A stretch of 47,059 nt of DNA from Gemmatimonadota bacterium. Its GTDB lineage: Bacteria; Latescibacterota; UBA2968. The notes under the pieces are model-generated. The model was not told where the DNA came from and made no database searches. It saw nothing but the letters and a program-made list of their open reading frames with translations. The DNA lies in the NCBI GenBank assembly GCA_002714465.1, contig PAXL01000027.1, forward strand, positions 5,050 through 52,108, in the 5' to 3' direction. The translations under genes were made by a program, and so were the position numbers. Shown here in pieces: positions 17,318-27,578 of the stretch. Every line of letters begins with the position of its first letter. The stretch's first letter is position 1.

Positions 17318-20300
17318 CTAGTATCCTAGGTTCGGCGCAAGCCAGTGTTCGGCCCGATCGACTGTTACGCCTTTTCGTTCTGCATAATCTCCGACCTGAT
17401 CGAGACCGATCTTCCCGATCGCGAAGTACTGTGTATCTGGATGTGCGAAGTAGAGACCGCTGACGGACGAAGGCGGCAACATCGCAAAGTTGTCGGTCAA
17501 AGTGACATCGATCCGCTCTCTGGCTCTCAGCAGGCTGAAGAGCGTTGACTTCTCCGTATGGTCCGGACACGCCGGGTATCCCGGAGCCGGTCGAATGCCG
17601 CGATACTTCTCGCGGATCAGCTCTTCTTTAGACAGGGACTCTCCGGCCCCATACCCCCACTCCCGTCTGACCTTCTCGTGCAGATACTCCGCAAATGCCT
17701 CTGCAAGCCTATCGGCCAGCGCCTGTATCATGATCGCCGAGTAATCGTCGTTCGCTTTGCGATACAGATCGACACGTTCTTCGATCCCGTGTCCTGTAGT
17801 CACGCAGAAAGCGCCGACATGGTCGACGATTCCTGCGTCCACAGGCGCGACGAAGTCCGCGAGCGCATAGTAGGGACCACCAGCCCTTTTCTGTTGCTGT
17901 TGTCGAAGGGTGTGGAAGCGTGTTAGTTCTTTCTGCCTGGATTCGTCCGCCCACAGAACGATGTCGTCTCCGTCGCTGTTTGCGGAGTAGAAGCCATATA
18001 CACCCTGAGCCTTCGCCCATCCACCATCGACGACATCCTTAAGCATCGCGCGAGCTTCGTCGAACAGTTTCCTGGCTTCGATGCCCTGCACCGGATCGTT
18101 CAACAGCTTCGGATAGCTGCCACGCATCTGCCACGTGTGGAAGAACGGACCCCAGTCGATATAGGGGACCAGCGTGTTCATGTCGACATCGTCGAGCACA
18201 CGATGACCGGTGAATTCGGGTGTTGTCGGCACCGTCGCGCCATCGAACACGCCGACGTAGCGGGATGCCCGGGATTCTTCAATCGTGATCACTGGGCGTC
18301 GGACATCGCCCCCCTCGAATTCGGCGAGCGCGCGAGACTGCGATGCCCTGTTCTTATCGACAAAAGCTTCTCGTCCGTCGCTCAACAGCATCGTCACAAC
18401 ACCAGCAGCCAATGATGCGTCTTTGACGTGGACCGTCGCACCTTCATACTCCGGCGCAATCTTCACCGCCGTGTGCTTTCGGCTTGTCGTTGCCCCCCCG
18501 ATTAGTAGCGGAACATCGAACTTGAGTCGTGACATCTCTTGGGCCACGTGCACCATTTCCTTTAATGACGGGGTGATCAACCCGCTGAGACCAACGATAT
18601 CCACCTGCTCCTCCTTCGCGGTCTTCAGAATCTCATCGGCGGGAACCATCACGCCCAGGTCGATCACCTCGTAGTTGTTGCAGCCCAAGACGACTCCGAC
18701 AATGTTCTTCCCTATGTCGTGGACATCACCTTTCACTGTGGCCATCAGGACTTTGCCGCGCGCCATGATCCCACCCGCTTCATCTGCTTCCTGCTCCATC
18801 AGCGGCTGAAGATATGCGACGGCCTGCTTCATAACTCTTGCAGTCTTCACAACCTGAGGCAGAAACATCTTTCCCTCGCCGAACAAATTGCCGACCACGT
18901 TCATGCCGTCCATCAGGGGGCGCTCTATCAGTCCAAGAGGCGTGTAGGTCTTGAGCGCTTCCCCTAGATCCTCTTCGAGAAAATCTGCCTTCCCCTGAAG
19001 GAGCGCATGTGCGAGACGTTCTTCGACGCTTGCTTCGCGCCAGGACAGATCCTCTGCCCGTTGCTTAGCATCGCCCTGTACAGACTCTGCAAATTCGACG
19101 AGTCGCTCGGTCGCATCATCCCTGCGGTTGAAAAGGACGTCTTCGATACGCTCACAGAGATCCGCGGGAATGTCCTCGTAGACCATCAACTGACCGGCGT
19201 TGACGATCCCCATATCCATGCCGGCCTTGATCGCGTGATACAGGAAGGCCGCGTGGATCGCTTCCCGAACGTAGTCGTTCCCCCGGAACGAGAATGAAAC
19301 GTTGCTCACGCCGCCACTCACCTTCGCGCGCGGGAGACGCTCCTTGATCTGCCGAACAGCCTCGATGAAATTGAGCGCGTAGTCATTGTGCTCATCAATC
19401 CCGGTCGCCACCGTCAGGATGTTCGGATCAAAGATGATATCCGACGGATTCATCCCGACCGTCTCTGTCAGGATCCGGTGGGCCCTTTCGCAGATGGAAA
19501 CGCGGTCCTCGATCGATGTGGCCTGACCGGTTTCGTCGAAGGCCATCACCACCACCGCCGCTCCGTATCGCTGGACAGTACGAGCGTGAGCGATGAACTC
19601 CTCTTCCCCCTCCTTAAGGCTAATCGAATTGACGATTGCCTTGCCCTGTACGCATTTGAGCCCCGCTTCGATCACCTCGAAGTCGGAACTGTCGATCATG
19701 ATCGGAACTCGGGCGACCTCGGGCTCAGTGGCGATCAGATTCAGGAATCGCGTCATCACCGCTGGGGAATCGAGGAGAACTTCATCCACGTTCACGTCGA
19801 TAATGTTCGCGCCCCCTTCGACCTGATGTCGAGCAACATCGAGCGCTTTGTCGAACTGCTCGTTCTTGATCAGCCTGGCGAACCGACGTGACCCGGTAAC
19901 GTTCGTTCGCTCCCCCACCATGATGAAGCTTGTGTCCTGATACACGGCAAGAGATTCCAGACCGCTGTACCGGCTGACGAGGTCTAGGGTCTCAGGTTTC
20001 CGAGGAGAGCGTTTTTCGGCAATCGCAGCGATCGCGGCGACATGGTCAGGTGTGGACCCACAGCAGCCCCCTATTACATTCAGCCAGCCCTCTTTGGCGA
20101 ATGAGTCGAGGACGGCTGCCATGTTCTCGGGCGTGTCGTCGTACTCGCCGAACTCGTTCGGCAGACCCGCGTTCGGATAGCACGTCACGTAGTGTGGTGT
20201 AATATGCGCAAGCTGCTGCACGTAGGCTCGCATGTCCGACGCTCCGAGCGAGCAGTTGATGCCGACGCTCAGCAGATCGACGTGTGCGATCGACTGCCAG

Positions 20301-20992
20301 AATGCCTCAATCGTCTGACCTGAAAGCATACGCCCGCTTTGATCGGTGATCGTCAGCGAGACCATCAGCGGGATGCGGACATCGTTGTCCTGGAAGTACT
20401 GCTCGATCGCGTAGAGCCCGGCCTTGAGGGTCAGCGTGTCGAACACCGTCTCGCATAGGAGAACATCCACGCCGCCATCCATCAGACCTCGAACCTGCTC
20501 GGAATAAGCGGCGACAACCTCGTCGAAGGTCATCGTCCGGTATGCGGGGTCGTTCACGTCAGGAGACAGGGACAGTGTACTGTTCGTCGGACCGACGGCA
20601 CCCGCCACAAAACGCGGCTTCTCAGGTGTCAGCTGTGTCGCTCTGTCCGCCTCTTCACGAGCGAGCCTTGCCGCCGCAATGTTGATGTCGTAGACATAAT
20701 TCTCAAGCCCGTAGTCAGCGAGACTGATCGATGTTGCCGTAAAGGTGTTGGTCTCGATCATGTCCGCACCGGCTTCAAGAAAGCGGCGATGCACCTCTTG
20801 AACTATATCCGGACGCGTCACGGAGAGGAGATCGTTACACCCCTGCACAACACTTTGGTGACCAACGAACGCATTGCCTCGGTAGTCCGCTTCACTGAGC
20901 TCGTAGCCCTGGAGCATAACGCCCATCGCACCATCCAGCACGAGGATGCGTTCGTCCAGGATGGACCTGATCTGTCGTTCAGCTTCAGTCAT
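17318..20992 (-). CDS. metH: Cobalamin-dependent methionine synthase
   Basis: This full-length 1224-residue MetH transfers a methyl group from 5-methyltetrahydrofolate to homocysteine through cobalamin in the cytoplasm. All four modules are present. The homocysteine domain has zinc ligands C247 (GINCSLG), C310 and C311 (GGCCGST). The pterin domain begins near [19 protein letters not shown] (356-374). The B12 cap and Rossmann domains hold DVHDIG, with axial His H758. The C-terminal reactivation domain has [15 protein letters not shown] (1131-1145), which binds AdoMet. No cobalamin or SAM riboswitch was recognised in the short leader; only 44 bases separate the start from an upstream terminator. 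DUF1015 follows on the same strand. Confidence 0.98.
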   Translation of the reverse strand: MTEAERQIRSILDERILVLDGAMGVMLQGYELSEADYRGNAFVGHQSVVQGCNDLLSVTRPDIVQEVHRRFLEAGADMIETNTFTATSISLADYGLENYVYDINIAAARLAREEADRATQLTPEKPRFVAGAVGPTNSTLSLSPDVNDPAYRTMTFDEVVAAYSEQVRGLMDGGVDVLLCETVFDTLTLKAGLYAIEQYFQDNDVRIPLMVSLTITDQSGRMLSGQTIEAFWQSIAHVDLLSVGINCSLGASDMRAYVQQLAHITPHYVTCYPNAGLPNEFGEYDDTPENMAAVLDSFAKEGWLNVIGGCCGSTPDHVAAIAAIAEKRSPRKPETLDLVSRYSGLESLAVYQDTSFIMVGERTNVTGSRRFARLIKNEQFDKALDVARHQVEGGANIIDVNVDEVLLDSPAVMTRFLNLIATEPEVARVPIMIDSSDFEVIEAGLKCVQGKAIVNSISLKEGEEEFIAHARTVQRYGAAVVVMAFDETGQATSIEDRVSICERAHRILTETVGMNPSDIIFDPNILTVATGIDEHNDYALNFIEAVRQIKERLPRAKVSGGVSNVSFSFRGNDYVREAIHAAFLYHAIKAGMDMGIVNAGQLMVYEDIPADLCERIEDVLFNRRDDATERLVEFAESVQGDAKQRAEDLSWREASVEERLAHALLQGKADFLEEDLGEALKTYTPLGLIERPLMDGMNVVGNLFGEGKMFLPQVVKTARVMKQAVAYLQPLMEQEADEAGGIMARGKVLMATVKGDVHDIGKNIVGVVLGCNNYEVIDLGVMVPADEILKTAKEEQVDIVGLSGLITPSLKEMVHVAQEMSRLKFDVPLLIGGATTSRKHTAVKIAPEYEGATVHVKDASLAAGVVTMLLSDGREAFVDKNRASQSRALAEFEGGDVRRPVITIEESRASRYVGVFDGATVPTTPEFTGHRVLDDVDMNTLVPYIDWGPFFHTWQMRGSYPKLLNDPVQGIEARKLFDEARAMLKDVVDGGWAKAQGVYGFYSANSDGDDIVLWADESRQKELTRFHTLRQQQQKRAGGPYYALADFVAPVDAGIVDHVGAFCVTTGHGIEERVDLYRKANDDYSAIMIQALADRLAEAFAEYLHEKVRREWGYGAGESLSKEELIREKYRGIRPAPGYPACPDHTEKSTLFSLLRARERIDVTLTDNFAMLPPSSVSGLYFAHPDTQYFAIGKIGLDQVGDYAERKGVTVDRAEHWLAPNLGY

Positions 20993-21036
20993 AGTGTTCG
21001 TAGAAGTATTGAAAATCGCCTATAACTTTAGGAAAC

Positions 21037-21074
21037 AAAAAGGCCCGGACACAGTGACGATTGTGTGCCCGGGC
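21037..21074 (-). terminator. Rho-independent terminator upstream of metH
   Basis: On the minus strand GCCCGG and CCGGGC form the base of a hairpin that continues through CACA/TGTG pairs with one offset, followed by TTTTT. It lies about 100 bases after the stop of the unknown gene at 21.2 kb and about 45 bases before metH. It separates the two transcription units. Confidence 0.8.
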
Positions 21075-21171
21075 GGTCGGCATGATTGATCCGGACACTC
21101 CCCCGTTTCCGTCCACGCGAGGTTGCCCCGTGTTTCCACCAGACGTATCCAAGTATGTCGAATCGAGTTGC

Positions 21172-22524
21172 TTAGTCGGCAGTCTCCTTGCGCTTCTTCG
21201 CCTCGACACGTTTCTGGAAAGCTTTGCGCATGTTCTCATCTACGCGCTTCCCCTTGGTCTCTTGCTGACGCTGCGCCACCGCCGCCTGCACGGAGGCGAT
21301 CTTGTTCTTCTCTTCTTCCGGTCTGGAATCGTCTTTGAGACGCTGTCCGATCGCCACCATGAGCTTCCGGTAGGTGTTGTGATCTTCGGCGTTCGGATGA
21401 AGCGTAAATGGCGGCATAAACTTGAGTCCGAGCGACTTGCTCCGCTTCCTCGGATCTGTCTCCTGCACCAGGTCCCGTGGAAAGATCTGGAAGGCGACGC
21501 GCTCTTTCGGCGCTTCTGCTTCCTGGATGTTCCCGAGTGAAAGCGGCAACCAGACTTCGAATTCTTTCCCGGCCTTCTGCGCAAACGTCCGCATCAGAAG
21601 CTCCTTGATCTCGTCCGCAATCTCGAACTTTAGCAGGAATCCAACGCAGGAGTTCAGGACTATCAGGTTATCGTTGGGTTTCTTGAACATCGACGGCATC
21701 AGTTTATCGTGCTCGATCCCTGAAAGAAGCTTGCCGGGTGTGAACAAAGATATGTTGTCGATACCAAACTCGATCAGCTGAACGTTCTCAATGGTCTTCA
21801 GCTGCTCCTTCTTCTCCATATCCTCGAGATGCTTGTGGATATCGTCCTGGATACCCTCAAAGTAGTCGGCCACCTTCTTCGCCCACATCCCGCCACCAGT
21901 GAGGCAGTACAGAGTAGGCTTGAACACGTAGGATTCTATCTGCCCGAAGTCGAACGACTCGGGCGCGTTCGGGAAGCAGGTGAGCTTGTCAATACGCAGC
22001 TGAAGGACCTCTTCACCCTGCTTCAGACCACCCTCTCCCATCTTCTTTACGGTCGCATCACGAGAGCCGATCCAAGGCTTCCCGGTCTCGGCGTTCGGTA
22101 TAAAGATAGCTTCTTGGAGGAATGTGCAGGCAGCCGTGAAGTAGACGTTGTTCCCTCCTGCCTGCGCGAGCGACATCTCGTAGGACACCTCTATCTTTTC
22201 GCCCAGTTCGAGAGGGTTGTCTGCAGGGATGAAGTTACCGCCGGAGACAGCCTTTGGACGCCCGACAAGAAGCGCAGGCCTCGGGCCGGCTTTGAAATTC
22301 AGGATCTGGTAGGTAATAACGCTTGCTGTGCCGCGACCACTTACGAGTGACGCGGCTTTCAACTTAAGCCGGGATACGTTGCTCTTAACCTTCTGGTCTT
22401 TCAGGCCTTTAAGCAGGGAGTTGAGCGCTTCGGCTTTGGAGAACACTTGAACGCGGGAGAAGTTAACTGCGGCCGCCTTCTTTCCTTTTTTCGGTACTTT
22501 GCTCTTTCCGCCAAACAATGCCAT
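21172..22524 (-). CDS. Unrecognised 450-residue soluble protein
   Basis: I do not recognise this protein. It is soluble, with no signal peptide or membrane helix. A basic N-terminus (KSKVPKKGKKAAA) leads into a central alpha/beta region of about 350 residues, and the tail from about residue 395 is charged and predicted helical (VDENMRKAFQKRVEAKKRKE at the end). I prefer the ATG at 22524, which has AAGGA nine bases upstream and gives MALFGGKSK. A GTG at 22572 would add 16 residues but has no ribosome binding site, and a short GGCC-TTTC-GGCC hairpin lies between the two. The gene follows the MATE gene on the same strand and ends at a terminator. Confidence 0.75.
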   Translation of the reverse strand: MALFGGKSKVPKKGKKAAAVNFSRVQVFSKAEALNSLLKGLKDQKVKSNVSRLKLKAASLVSGRGTASVITYQILNFKAGPRPALLVGRPKAVSGGNFIPADNPLELGEKIEVSYEMSLAQAGGNNVYFTAACTFLQEAIFIPNAETGKPWIGSRDATVKKMGEGGLKQGEEVLQLRIDKLTCFPNAPESFDFGQIESYVFKPTLYCLTGGGMWAKKVADYFEGIQDDIHKHLEDMEKKEQLKTIENVQLIEFGIDNISLFTPGKLLSGIEHDKLMPSMFKKPNDNLIVLNSCVGFLLKFEIADEIKELLMRTFAQKAGKEFEVWLPLSLGNIQEAEAPKERVAFQIFPRDLVQETDPRKRSKSLGLKFMPPFTLHPNAEDHNTYRKLMVAIGQRLKDDSRPEEEKNKIASVQAAVAQRQQETKGKRVDENMRKAFQKRVEAKKRKETAD

Positions 22525-22608
22525 AAGCTCGTTTCCTTGCTCGTCTGTATAGGCCGAAAGGCCCTTTGCCACTTGATTTTATGAACGTAAATAGGCCAGA
22601 ATAGAGTG

Positions 22609-23940
22609 TCAAGGGCAAACGGGAACCGCGGCCTGGAGCCACGTGTCTCCGCGGAATCGAACAGCCAGAATGCTGAATCGACTTAGCATCAGTGCGTTGT
22701 AGGCCAGCCAGACACCAGCAATGCCGAGTCCGGAAACCTGGGTCAATCCCCACACTGCCGGTAGGTAGACGGCGAAAGCCCCTACAGCCATTGCTGCGAA
22801 CAGAAAGCGGGTGTCATTGGCCCCGACCAGGACACCATCTAAGATATATACGACTCCGCTAATTGGCTGTGCCACAGACAATAAAAGCCACAACTTCGCA
22901 ACATCTTCAACCACATTCTCGTGATCGGTGAACACGCGCGCGATCGGCTCGAGCAGCCCCAGATAGCCGATACCGAAGACCGCGCCGATCAAAGCACCCC
23001 ATGCGATACATCGGCTCCCGAAGGCCTTTGCTTCACTGCCTTTTCCAGCCCCGATCGCATTGCCGACGAGTGTCTCCGCTGCGTGCGCAAAACCATCGAC
23101 AAAGTAGCTGACGACAGACCAGACCTGCCACGCGACGGCGTGAGCGGCAAGCGGCACCTCTCCCATCCGCGAAACCAGAGACATCCCCAAGAACTGCGTA
23201 AACAGAAGGCAGGCGGTACGACCGAACAGATTCACGTTGGTCGTCAGAATCGTAACACTTTGCCTTGAGTCGAATGTAAAAACAGACCGGACCACGGCGC
23301 CGTGCGACCTAAAAAGCAACGCGATAGAAAGAACGACTCCAACGACAGAAGCTGCTACCGATGCCCAAGCCGCCCCGACCACACCGAGAGCGGGCGCCCC
23401 CCACTTCCCGTAGATCAGCACATAATCGAGAACAACGTTGATCACGTTTATGACTATCGTGATCCACAGCGGTGAAACGGCATCACCGCATCCGCGGAAG
23501 AACCCAGTAAGAACAAAGGTGACAAGGACGAACGAGGCACCATAGATCCGAACATCCAGGTATCGCCGTCCCCAGACGGATACATCCTCACTCGGACCCG
23601 CCAGCCCGAACCCCCCGTCACCGATCACACCTCGGCAGAAGACGAGGACGATACCGATCGCTGCGGCCGACAACGATGACTGAACGAGGATGCTCTTGCA
23701 CCTTGACAGATCGCCTGCACCGAATGCCTGCGCCACAAGTGCCGTCGTCCCCATCCGGAAAAAACCGAGACCCCAGAAGATCACATCGAAGATCACGGCG
23801 CCGACGGAGACGGCCCCCAGCAGGGCGACTTCACCCAGATGCCCAACAAAGATCGTATCGGCGAACCCGATGATCGGTACGCTGAGAGAGGCGGCTACGC
23901 CCGGGACAGCGAGCCTCAGGATTGCGCGATCTCGGTTCAT
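22609..23940 (-). CDS. MATE family efflux transporter
   Basis: This 443-residue inner-membrane protein has about twelve hydrophobic helices in two homologous halves. The N-terminal pattern ILRLAVPGVAASLSVPIIGF followed by ADTIFVGHLGEVALLGAVSV, then AQAFGAGDLS, is diagnostic of the MATE family, DinF-like branch. The repeat half has NAIGAGKGSEAKAFG. It would export cationic drugs or metabolites using Na+ or H+; the substrate is unknown. It starts 30 bases after the TauE/SafE gene stop and precedes the unknown 450-residue protein. Confidence 0.9.
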   Translation of the reverse strand: MNRDRAILRLAVPGVAASLSVPIIGFADTIFVGHLGEVALLGAVSVGAVIFDVIFWGLGFFRMGTTALVAQAFGAGDLSRCKSILVQSSLSAAAIGIVLVFCRGVIGDGGFGLAGPSEDVSVWGRRYLDVRIYGASFVLVTFVLTGFFRGCGDAVSPLWITIVINVINVVLDYVLIYGKWGAPALGVVGAAWASVAASVVGVVLSIALLFRSHGAVVRSVFTFDSRQSVTILTTNVNLFGRTACLLFTQFLGMSLVSRMGEVPLAAHAVAWQVWSVVSYFVDGFAHAAETLVGNAIGAGKGSEAKAFGSRCIAWGALIGAVFGIGYLGLLEPIARVFTDHENVVEDVAKLWLLLSVAQPISGVVYILDGVLVGANDTRFLFAAMAVGAFAVYLPAVWGLTQVSGLGIAGVWLAYNALMLSRFSILAVRFRGDTWLQAAVPVCP

Positions 23941-23970
23941 CTTTCTTTCAGTGAGAATCTGCAGGTCGGC

Positions 23971-24702
23971 CTAGAAGAACAGGGCTACGAGGCCACCGCC
24001 GAAGACAAGCGCCACGCCAAGACGACGAAAGTTCTCGTCCTGAACACGGCCCCTCATCCAGGTGGCGGCCAGGAAGCCCACGGCGATGCCCGGTATACCG
24101 CTGGCGGACCAAGTGACTGTCTGAGATGTCACAAGGCCGTGCTGGGAGTGAACTCCGGTGATCACGATACACAGGACAGTGAAGTATGCAAGTAGACTGG
24201 CGCGGAAGGATTCAACCTCCCACCTTTGCTTGATCGCGATCAAAACGATCGGTGGCCCCGCAACCGAAGTACTCGCACCCAACGCGCCGCTGAGAACGCC
24301 TGCTCCCCAACGGGCCACGCGCTCATTCCTAAAGGGTCGACCAGGCCTGATCTTCAAAAGAACAGCTAGGATGACCATCAGGAGTCCGATTCCCCTCTTC
24401 ATCGTGAGCGTATCAACAAATGTTAGGACAAGGGTGCCGGGAAGGACTCCGATCAGCGCACTGATCACCCACGCGCCAAGGAGATGCTTGTCGATCTCGC
24501 GCCGAACCTGAATGGTCTGCGCGATACCGAGCGGAATGTATATAAGGGCTAGGCCGGGCACGATGAGCTGCGCGGGGTATATCTGAATCAGGCCGGCCGC
24601 TGCAATCAGCATGAACCCAAATCCAGCCACGCCCTGGATCGTAGCGGCGATGACGAGGATGCCACTGACCCACCCAACTTGCCCCCACGCGATTTCGAAC
24701 AC
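23971..24702 (-). CDS. TauE/SafE family sulfite/organosulfur exporter-like protein
   Basis: This roughly 243-residue membrane protein matches the TauE/SafE family, with about eight helices. Signature segments are IQGVAGFGFMLIAAAGLIQI near the start and SGALGASTSVAGPPIVLIAI in the second half. Members export sulfite, sulfoacetate or other C2 anions. I place the start at the GTG at 24702, 18 bases after the phosphoesterase stop. An open frame extends to an ATG at 24810, but that would overlap the upstream gene by about 90 bases and add a non-membrane tail. The ribosome binding site at 24702 is weak, so the start is uncertain. Confidence 0.8.
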   Translation of the reverse strand: MFEIAWGQVGWVSGILVIAATIQGVAGFGFMLIAAAGLIQIYPAQLIVPGLALIYIPLGIAQTIQVRREIDKHLLGAWVISALIGVLPGTLVLTFVDTLTMKRGIGLLMVILAVLLKIRPGRPFRNERVARWGAGVLSGALGASTSVAGPPIVLIAIKQRWEVESFRASLLAYFTVLCIVITGVHSQHGLVTSQTVTWSASGIPGIAVGFLAATWMRGRVQDENFRRLGVALVFGGGLVALFF

Positions 24703-24719
24703 GAGAGCTCTCTTCGTTT

Positions 24720-25769
24720 TCAGCGAGCGAACGGCTGCTTCAGAGATGCGGTTCTCTCGGCCCGGCCATACCATCCCTGGGGCGCAAATTCGCTCGTGTG
24801 CAAATAACAACGAATCTTAAGGTCCGTGGAGCCCTCAGTAAAGGTCAATATCCGACTCATGGGGATGTTCTTCCTCCCGTGGTGACGTGACATGGCCGCC
24901 ACGTTGATAAAGGTCGTTCCCCAGCGATTCTCTACGTGCGACATCCCGCCAGTCGTGTCTTCGGGGTTCGTATGCGTATGCCCTCCCAGCCAGATATCGA
25001 CCGCTCCCGGATGCGCGCCGAGAAACGACTCAAACTTGCCTGTGTCCGGCTTACCGCCGACCCAGTAGAGGTATGACGCTCCGATCGGTGCCCCGGCTTC
25101 AAAGCGGCCGTGATACCCTTCATCCACCCCCACCCAGTCGAGCGACGCGACGGTCGTTCCCTTCAGCATATGGTGGTGCGCTGATACGATGATCTTGTCC
25201 TGGTTCGCAAGAACCTGCTCGCACCACCACTCGAACGTCTCTTCCGTGACTGCACCAGCAGGGAAGCCGCCCTTTTCTCCTCGCCCGACAGGCGGACCAC
25301 CATCGTTTCGATCCCCCATCACCAGGAAGACGATGTTTCCAACGTCGAAACGATACCGATCCCAAGTGCCCAGGACGGGATAGGGTCTCTTCGCGGGGTC
25401 GACACCCGAATACTCCGTATGCTGACCAAGCGGGTCGACCCATTTCTGGAACCACCATTGCATATTCTCGTCGGGTCCGCTTGCGTCGTGATTGCCCACG
25501 ATGTTGTAAACATCCTCACGCTTGTGCGACCGCAAGGCCCCATACTGCTTCACAACCTCCTGACCCTCCTCGTCATCAGGGGGCAGCTGAGATCCAGACA
25601 GGTCTCCGATATCAAGCATGACGTCCCAATCGAATGGTGGCCCTCCTTCGCCCCCTCCCTGTTCTGATTGCGTTATCGCGTCAAACAGGCTCGTCCGATT
25701 GCTAACACGGAGGTCGGTCCCGACGTGCGCATCCCCGCCAGCCCAAAGCGTAAAGGTGTTCTCACTCAT
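24720..25769 (-). CDS. Calcineurin-like metallophosphoesterase
   Basis: This 349-residue protein carries all metallophosphoesterase motifs: D13-x-H15 (GDAHVG), D56 (DIGDLSG), N93-H94-D95 (VGNHDAS), a mid-protein His (SAHHHML) and a C-terminal G-H-x-H (GGHTHTN). It should hydrolyse phosphomono- or diesters using two metals. No signal peptide is visible, so it is probably cytoplasmic. The ATG overlaps the stop of the PhyH gene by four bases (ATGA). Placement after a dioxygenase and a sialidase suggests a shared degradation pathway, possibly of a phosphorylated or phosphonate-bearing glycan. That is inference. Confidence 0.88.
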   Translation of the reverse strand: MSENTFTLWAGGDAHVGTDLRVSNRTSLFDAITQSEQGGGEGGPPFDWDVMLDIGDLSGSQLPPDDEEGQEVVKQYGALRSHKREDVYNIVGNHDASGPDENMQWWFQKWVDPLGQHTEYSGVDPAKRPYPVLGTWDRYRFDVGNIVFLVMGDRNDGGPPVGRGEKGGFPAGAVTEETFEWWCEQVLANQDKIIVSAHHHMLKGTTVASLDWVGVDEGYHGRFEAGAPIGASYLYWVGGKPDTGKFESFLGAHPGAVDIWLGGHTHTNPEDTTGGMSHVENRWGTTFINVAAMSRHHGRKNIPMSRILTFTEGSTDLKIRCYLHTSEFAPQGWYGRAERTASLKQPFAR

Positions 25770-26476
25770 CCTCGGCTCCTGTCGTTGCCCATATAGATCC
25801 GTTCGCCTGCTACGAGAAGCCGGGTGGGGTTGTCCCCGTCCCAGAGCTCATCGACACTCTGATAGCCTATCGTCATACTCATCCGCGACCCTTCCGTCAC
25901 GTTCGGACCAGCGCGATGAAAGATGGTACTGTCGATAGCAAGCATCTGTCCCGCTTCGACTGGAATGGGCACCCGCTGTTGCAGCAGACCGGACTCGCAG
26001 ATCCAATCGGTATTCGAAAGATTGTGAAGATGCTCGACACCCTGAAGGAGATGCGAACCGGGGACGACCTGCGTGCACCCATTCTCGAGCGTCGTGTCCT
26101 CTAGGTAGAAGATCACGGTCAACAGCCCACGCGACCATTGCACGTTGTCTCGATGGAAGTTGTCCCGCTTGTGCGTTCGGTAATTCAGCGTCGCGTGATT
26201 GTGACGGTTCTTGAGAACAAGGATGTTCGGTCCGAGCAGGACCTTGAGGGGCTCAATCACCTCTCTGCACCTTGCCGTCTCTAGAAAGACAGGGTTACGA
26301 TCCAGTATCTGGGAGATGCGCGTGACCCGATCTTCATCCCTCACCACCGGCTCGACAAACTTTTGAACATCGTGTAAAATCGTCTGCTTTAAGCGGTCGA
26401 CCCTATCCGCAGAGAGCCTGCGTGGCAGAACCAGGTATCCGTTGTGCCGAAAGTGGGTCACGAGATATGTGTTCAC
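25766..26476 (-). CDS. Phytanoyl-CoA dioxygenase (PhyH) family protein
   Basis: This 236-residue Fe(II)/2-oxoglutarate-dependent oxygenase family protein has the metal triad H108-x-D110 (FHRDNVQW) and H187 (FHRAGPN). R198 (EGSRMSMTIGY) is suited to binding 2-oxoglutarate. Segments such as VIFYLEDTTLENGCTQVVPG SHLL agree with the PhyH family. Members hydroxylate lipids, phosphonates and many small molecules. The start is a GTG overlapping the sialidase stop by four bases (GTGA), and the end overlaps the phosphoesterase start by four bases, so three genes are strictly coupled. The substrate is unknown. Confidence 0.88.
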   Translation of the reverse strand: MNTYLVTHFRHNGYLVLPRRLSADRVDRLKQTILHDVQKFVEPVVRDEDRVTRISQILDRNPVFLETARCREVIEPLKVLLGPNILVLKNRHNHATLNYRTHKRDNFHRDNVQWSRGLLTVIFYLEDTTLENGCTQVVPGSHLLQGVEHLHNLSNTDWICESGLLQQRVPIPVEAGQMLAIDSTIFHRAGPNVTEGSRMSMTIGYQSVDELWDGDNPTRLLVAGERIYMGNDRSRG

Positions 26477-27504
26477 GTGACAGCCTCCAGATCCTGGACC
26501 AGAACAGTTTCGAATCGCAATCGCTCATACGGGCCCTCGGATCCACATTCATAAAAACACCCGATGACACCCGAGTCCGCAGACACGGTGTCCGAGTAGG
26601 CCGATGGACCTTCCCACAAGACATACGGCTCAGACCACCTCTCACCACCGTTATCCGATAGTCTCAGAGACACGTTCTCCCGCGTCTCACTCGCCGCGTT
26701 CGACAACACAAATCGGTTGTCGCCGAGATCCAGAAGACTACCCTGACATATCGGATCCGCAAGGGTCTCGTCGAGCGTAAAACGTCCGAACGTCTCTCCC
26801 CCGTCGTCGCTCCAGGCCGACGCTCTGCACTTCATCTGGCGGTAGTTCCGACAGTTGATGTAGACGTCTCCATTCCCGAACTCGGCCACGGCACACTCGT
26901 TCGTCCCTTCGTCTACGATACCCCCGACCCGCCACGTCTCACCGTGATCATCGCTTAGGATCACATGGGAGTGATACGGGTCGGCGTGCCGGTCGAGGTA
27001 GACACCTACCATGTGATCGCACGGGACAACAAGCCGCCCGCTACTGAGCTGAATACCGTGACACGGTCCTGTCGCATACCAGGTCCATCCGGCGTCTTTG
27101 ACTTGACTGGTGATATCCCGCGGTGTCGACCAAGACTGGCAGTCGTCTTCGCTCGCCATCAACCACACCGTACGCGGCCCGTTCCCCCTGCAGATCTCTG
27201 TCTCCGCGATCGCCCCGATGTTCTTGCAGAAGGGCAGCCAAATCGTGTCCGTCACCCCGTCGTAGACGGGACAAGGGTTTCCACATGTCATGCCCGGTTC
27301 GGTTACGACTACCCTCGCATCTGACCAGGACCTACCGCCATCTCGGCTGCTCCTCATAAGAAGGTCGATCTTTCCCGAGTCACCCTGACCATGTTTGCGA
27401 CCTTCGCAGAATGCGTGAATTGCACTTCGTGTCTTAACCAGTGCCGGAATCCGGTAGGTGTGATAGCCATTCTCTCCTGAAACGAACAGATCTAGAGCAA
27501 CCAA
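26473..27504 (-). CDS. Sialidase (BNR/Asp-box) family protein
   Basis: This 343-residue six-bladed beta-propeller protein has the sialidase RIP motif (YRIP at 17-20, R18), a second triad candidate R36, a candidate acid/base D42 and at least four Asp boxes (SSRDGGRSW, SDDHGETW, SDDGGETF, SDNGGERW). A Tyr in SAYSDTVS near the C-terminus matches the nucleophile region. I place the start at TTG 27504, with AGGAGG four bases upstream, because the protein then starts at LFVSGENGYHTYRIP like other sialidases. The longer frame to 27624 runs into the divergent MFS gene. No signal peptide is visible, so the protein is probably cytoplasmic. It is the first gene of the operon. Use of sialic or related acids is inference. 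Confidence 0.85.
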   Translation of the reverse strand: MVALDLFVSGENGYHTYRIPALVKTRSAIHAFCEGRKHGQGDSGKIDLLMRSSRDGGRSWSDARVVVTEPGMTCGNPCPVYDGVTDTIWLPFCKNIGAIAETEICRGNGPRTVWLMASEDDCQSWSTPRDITSQVKDAGWTWYATGPCHGIQLSSGRLVVPCDHMVGVYLDRHADPYHSHVILSDDHGETWRVGGIVDEGTNECAVAEFGNGDVYINCRNYRQMKCRASAWSDDGGETFGRFTLDETLADPICQGSLLDLGDNRFVLSNAASETRENVSLRLSDNGGERWSEPYVLWEGPSAYSDTVSADSGVIGCFYECGSEGPYERLRFETVLVQDLEAVT

Positions 27505-27520
27505 TTGTCCTCCTGTTAGA

Positions 27521-27549
27521 TTGACACGAATCGAGACGACGCCTACACT
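27521..27549 (+). promoter_or_regulatory. Sigma-70 promoter of MFS transporter
   Basis: TTGACA (27521-27526) and TACACT (27544-27549) are spaced by 17 bases. The -35 is perfect, and the -10 matches four of six positions. The start of transcription would be near 27556, leaving a leader of about 23 bases. It lies within the 74-base divergent region to the sialidase gene. Confidence 0.55.
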
Positions 27550-27578
27550 CAGCCCTTCACAGTCAAGGGAACCCACCA

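Noticed and set aside
17318..21036. Search for a cobalamin or SAM riboswitch before metH
   Set aside because: Only 44 bases lie between the upstream terminator and the metH start, too short for a known riboswitch of either class. No B12-box-like motif was seen.
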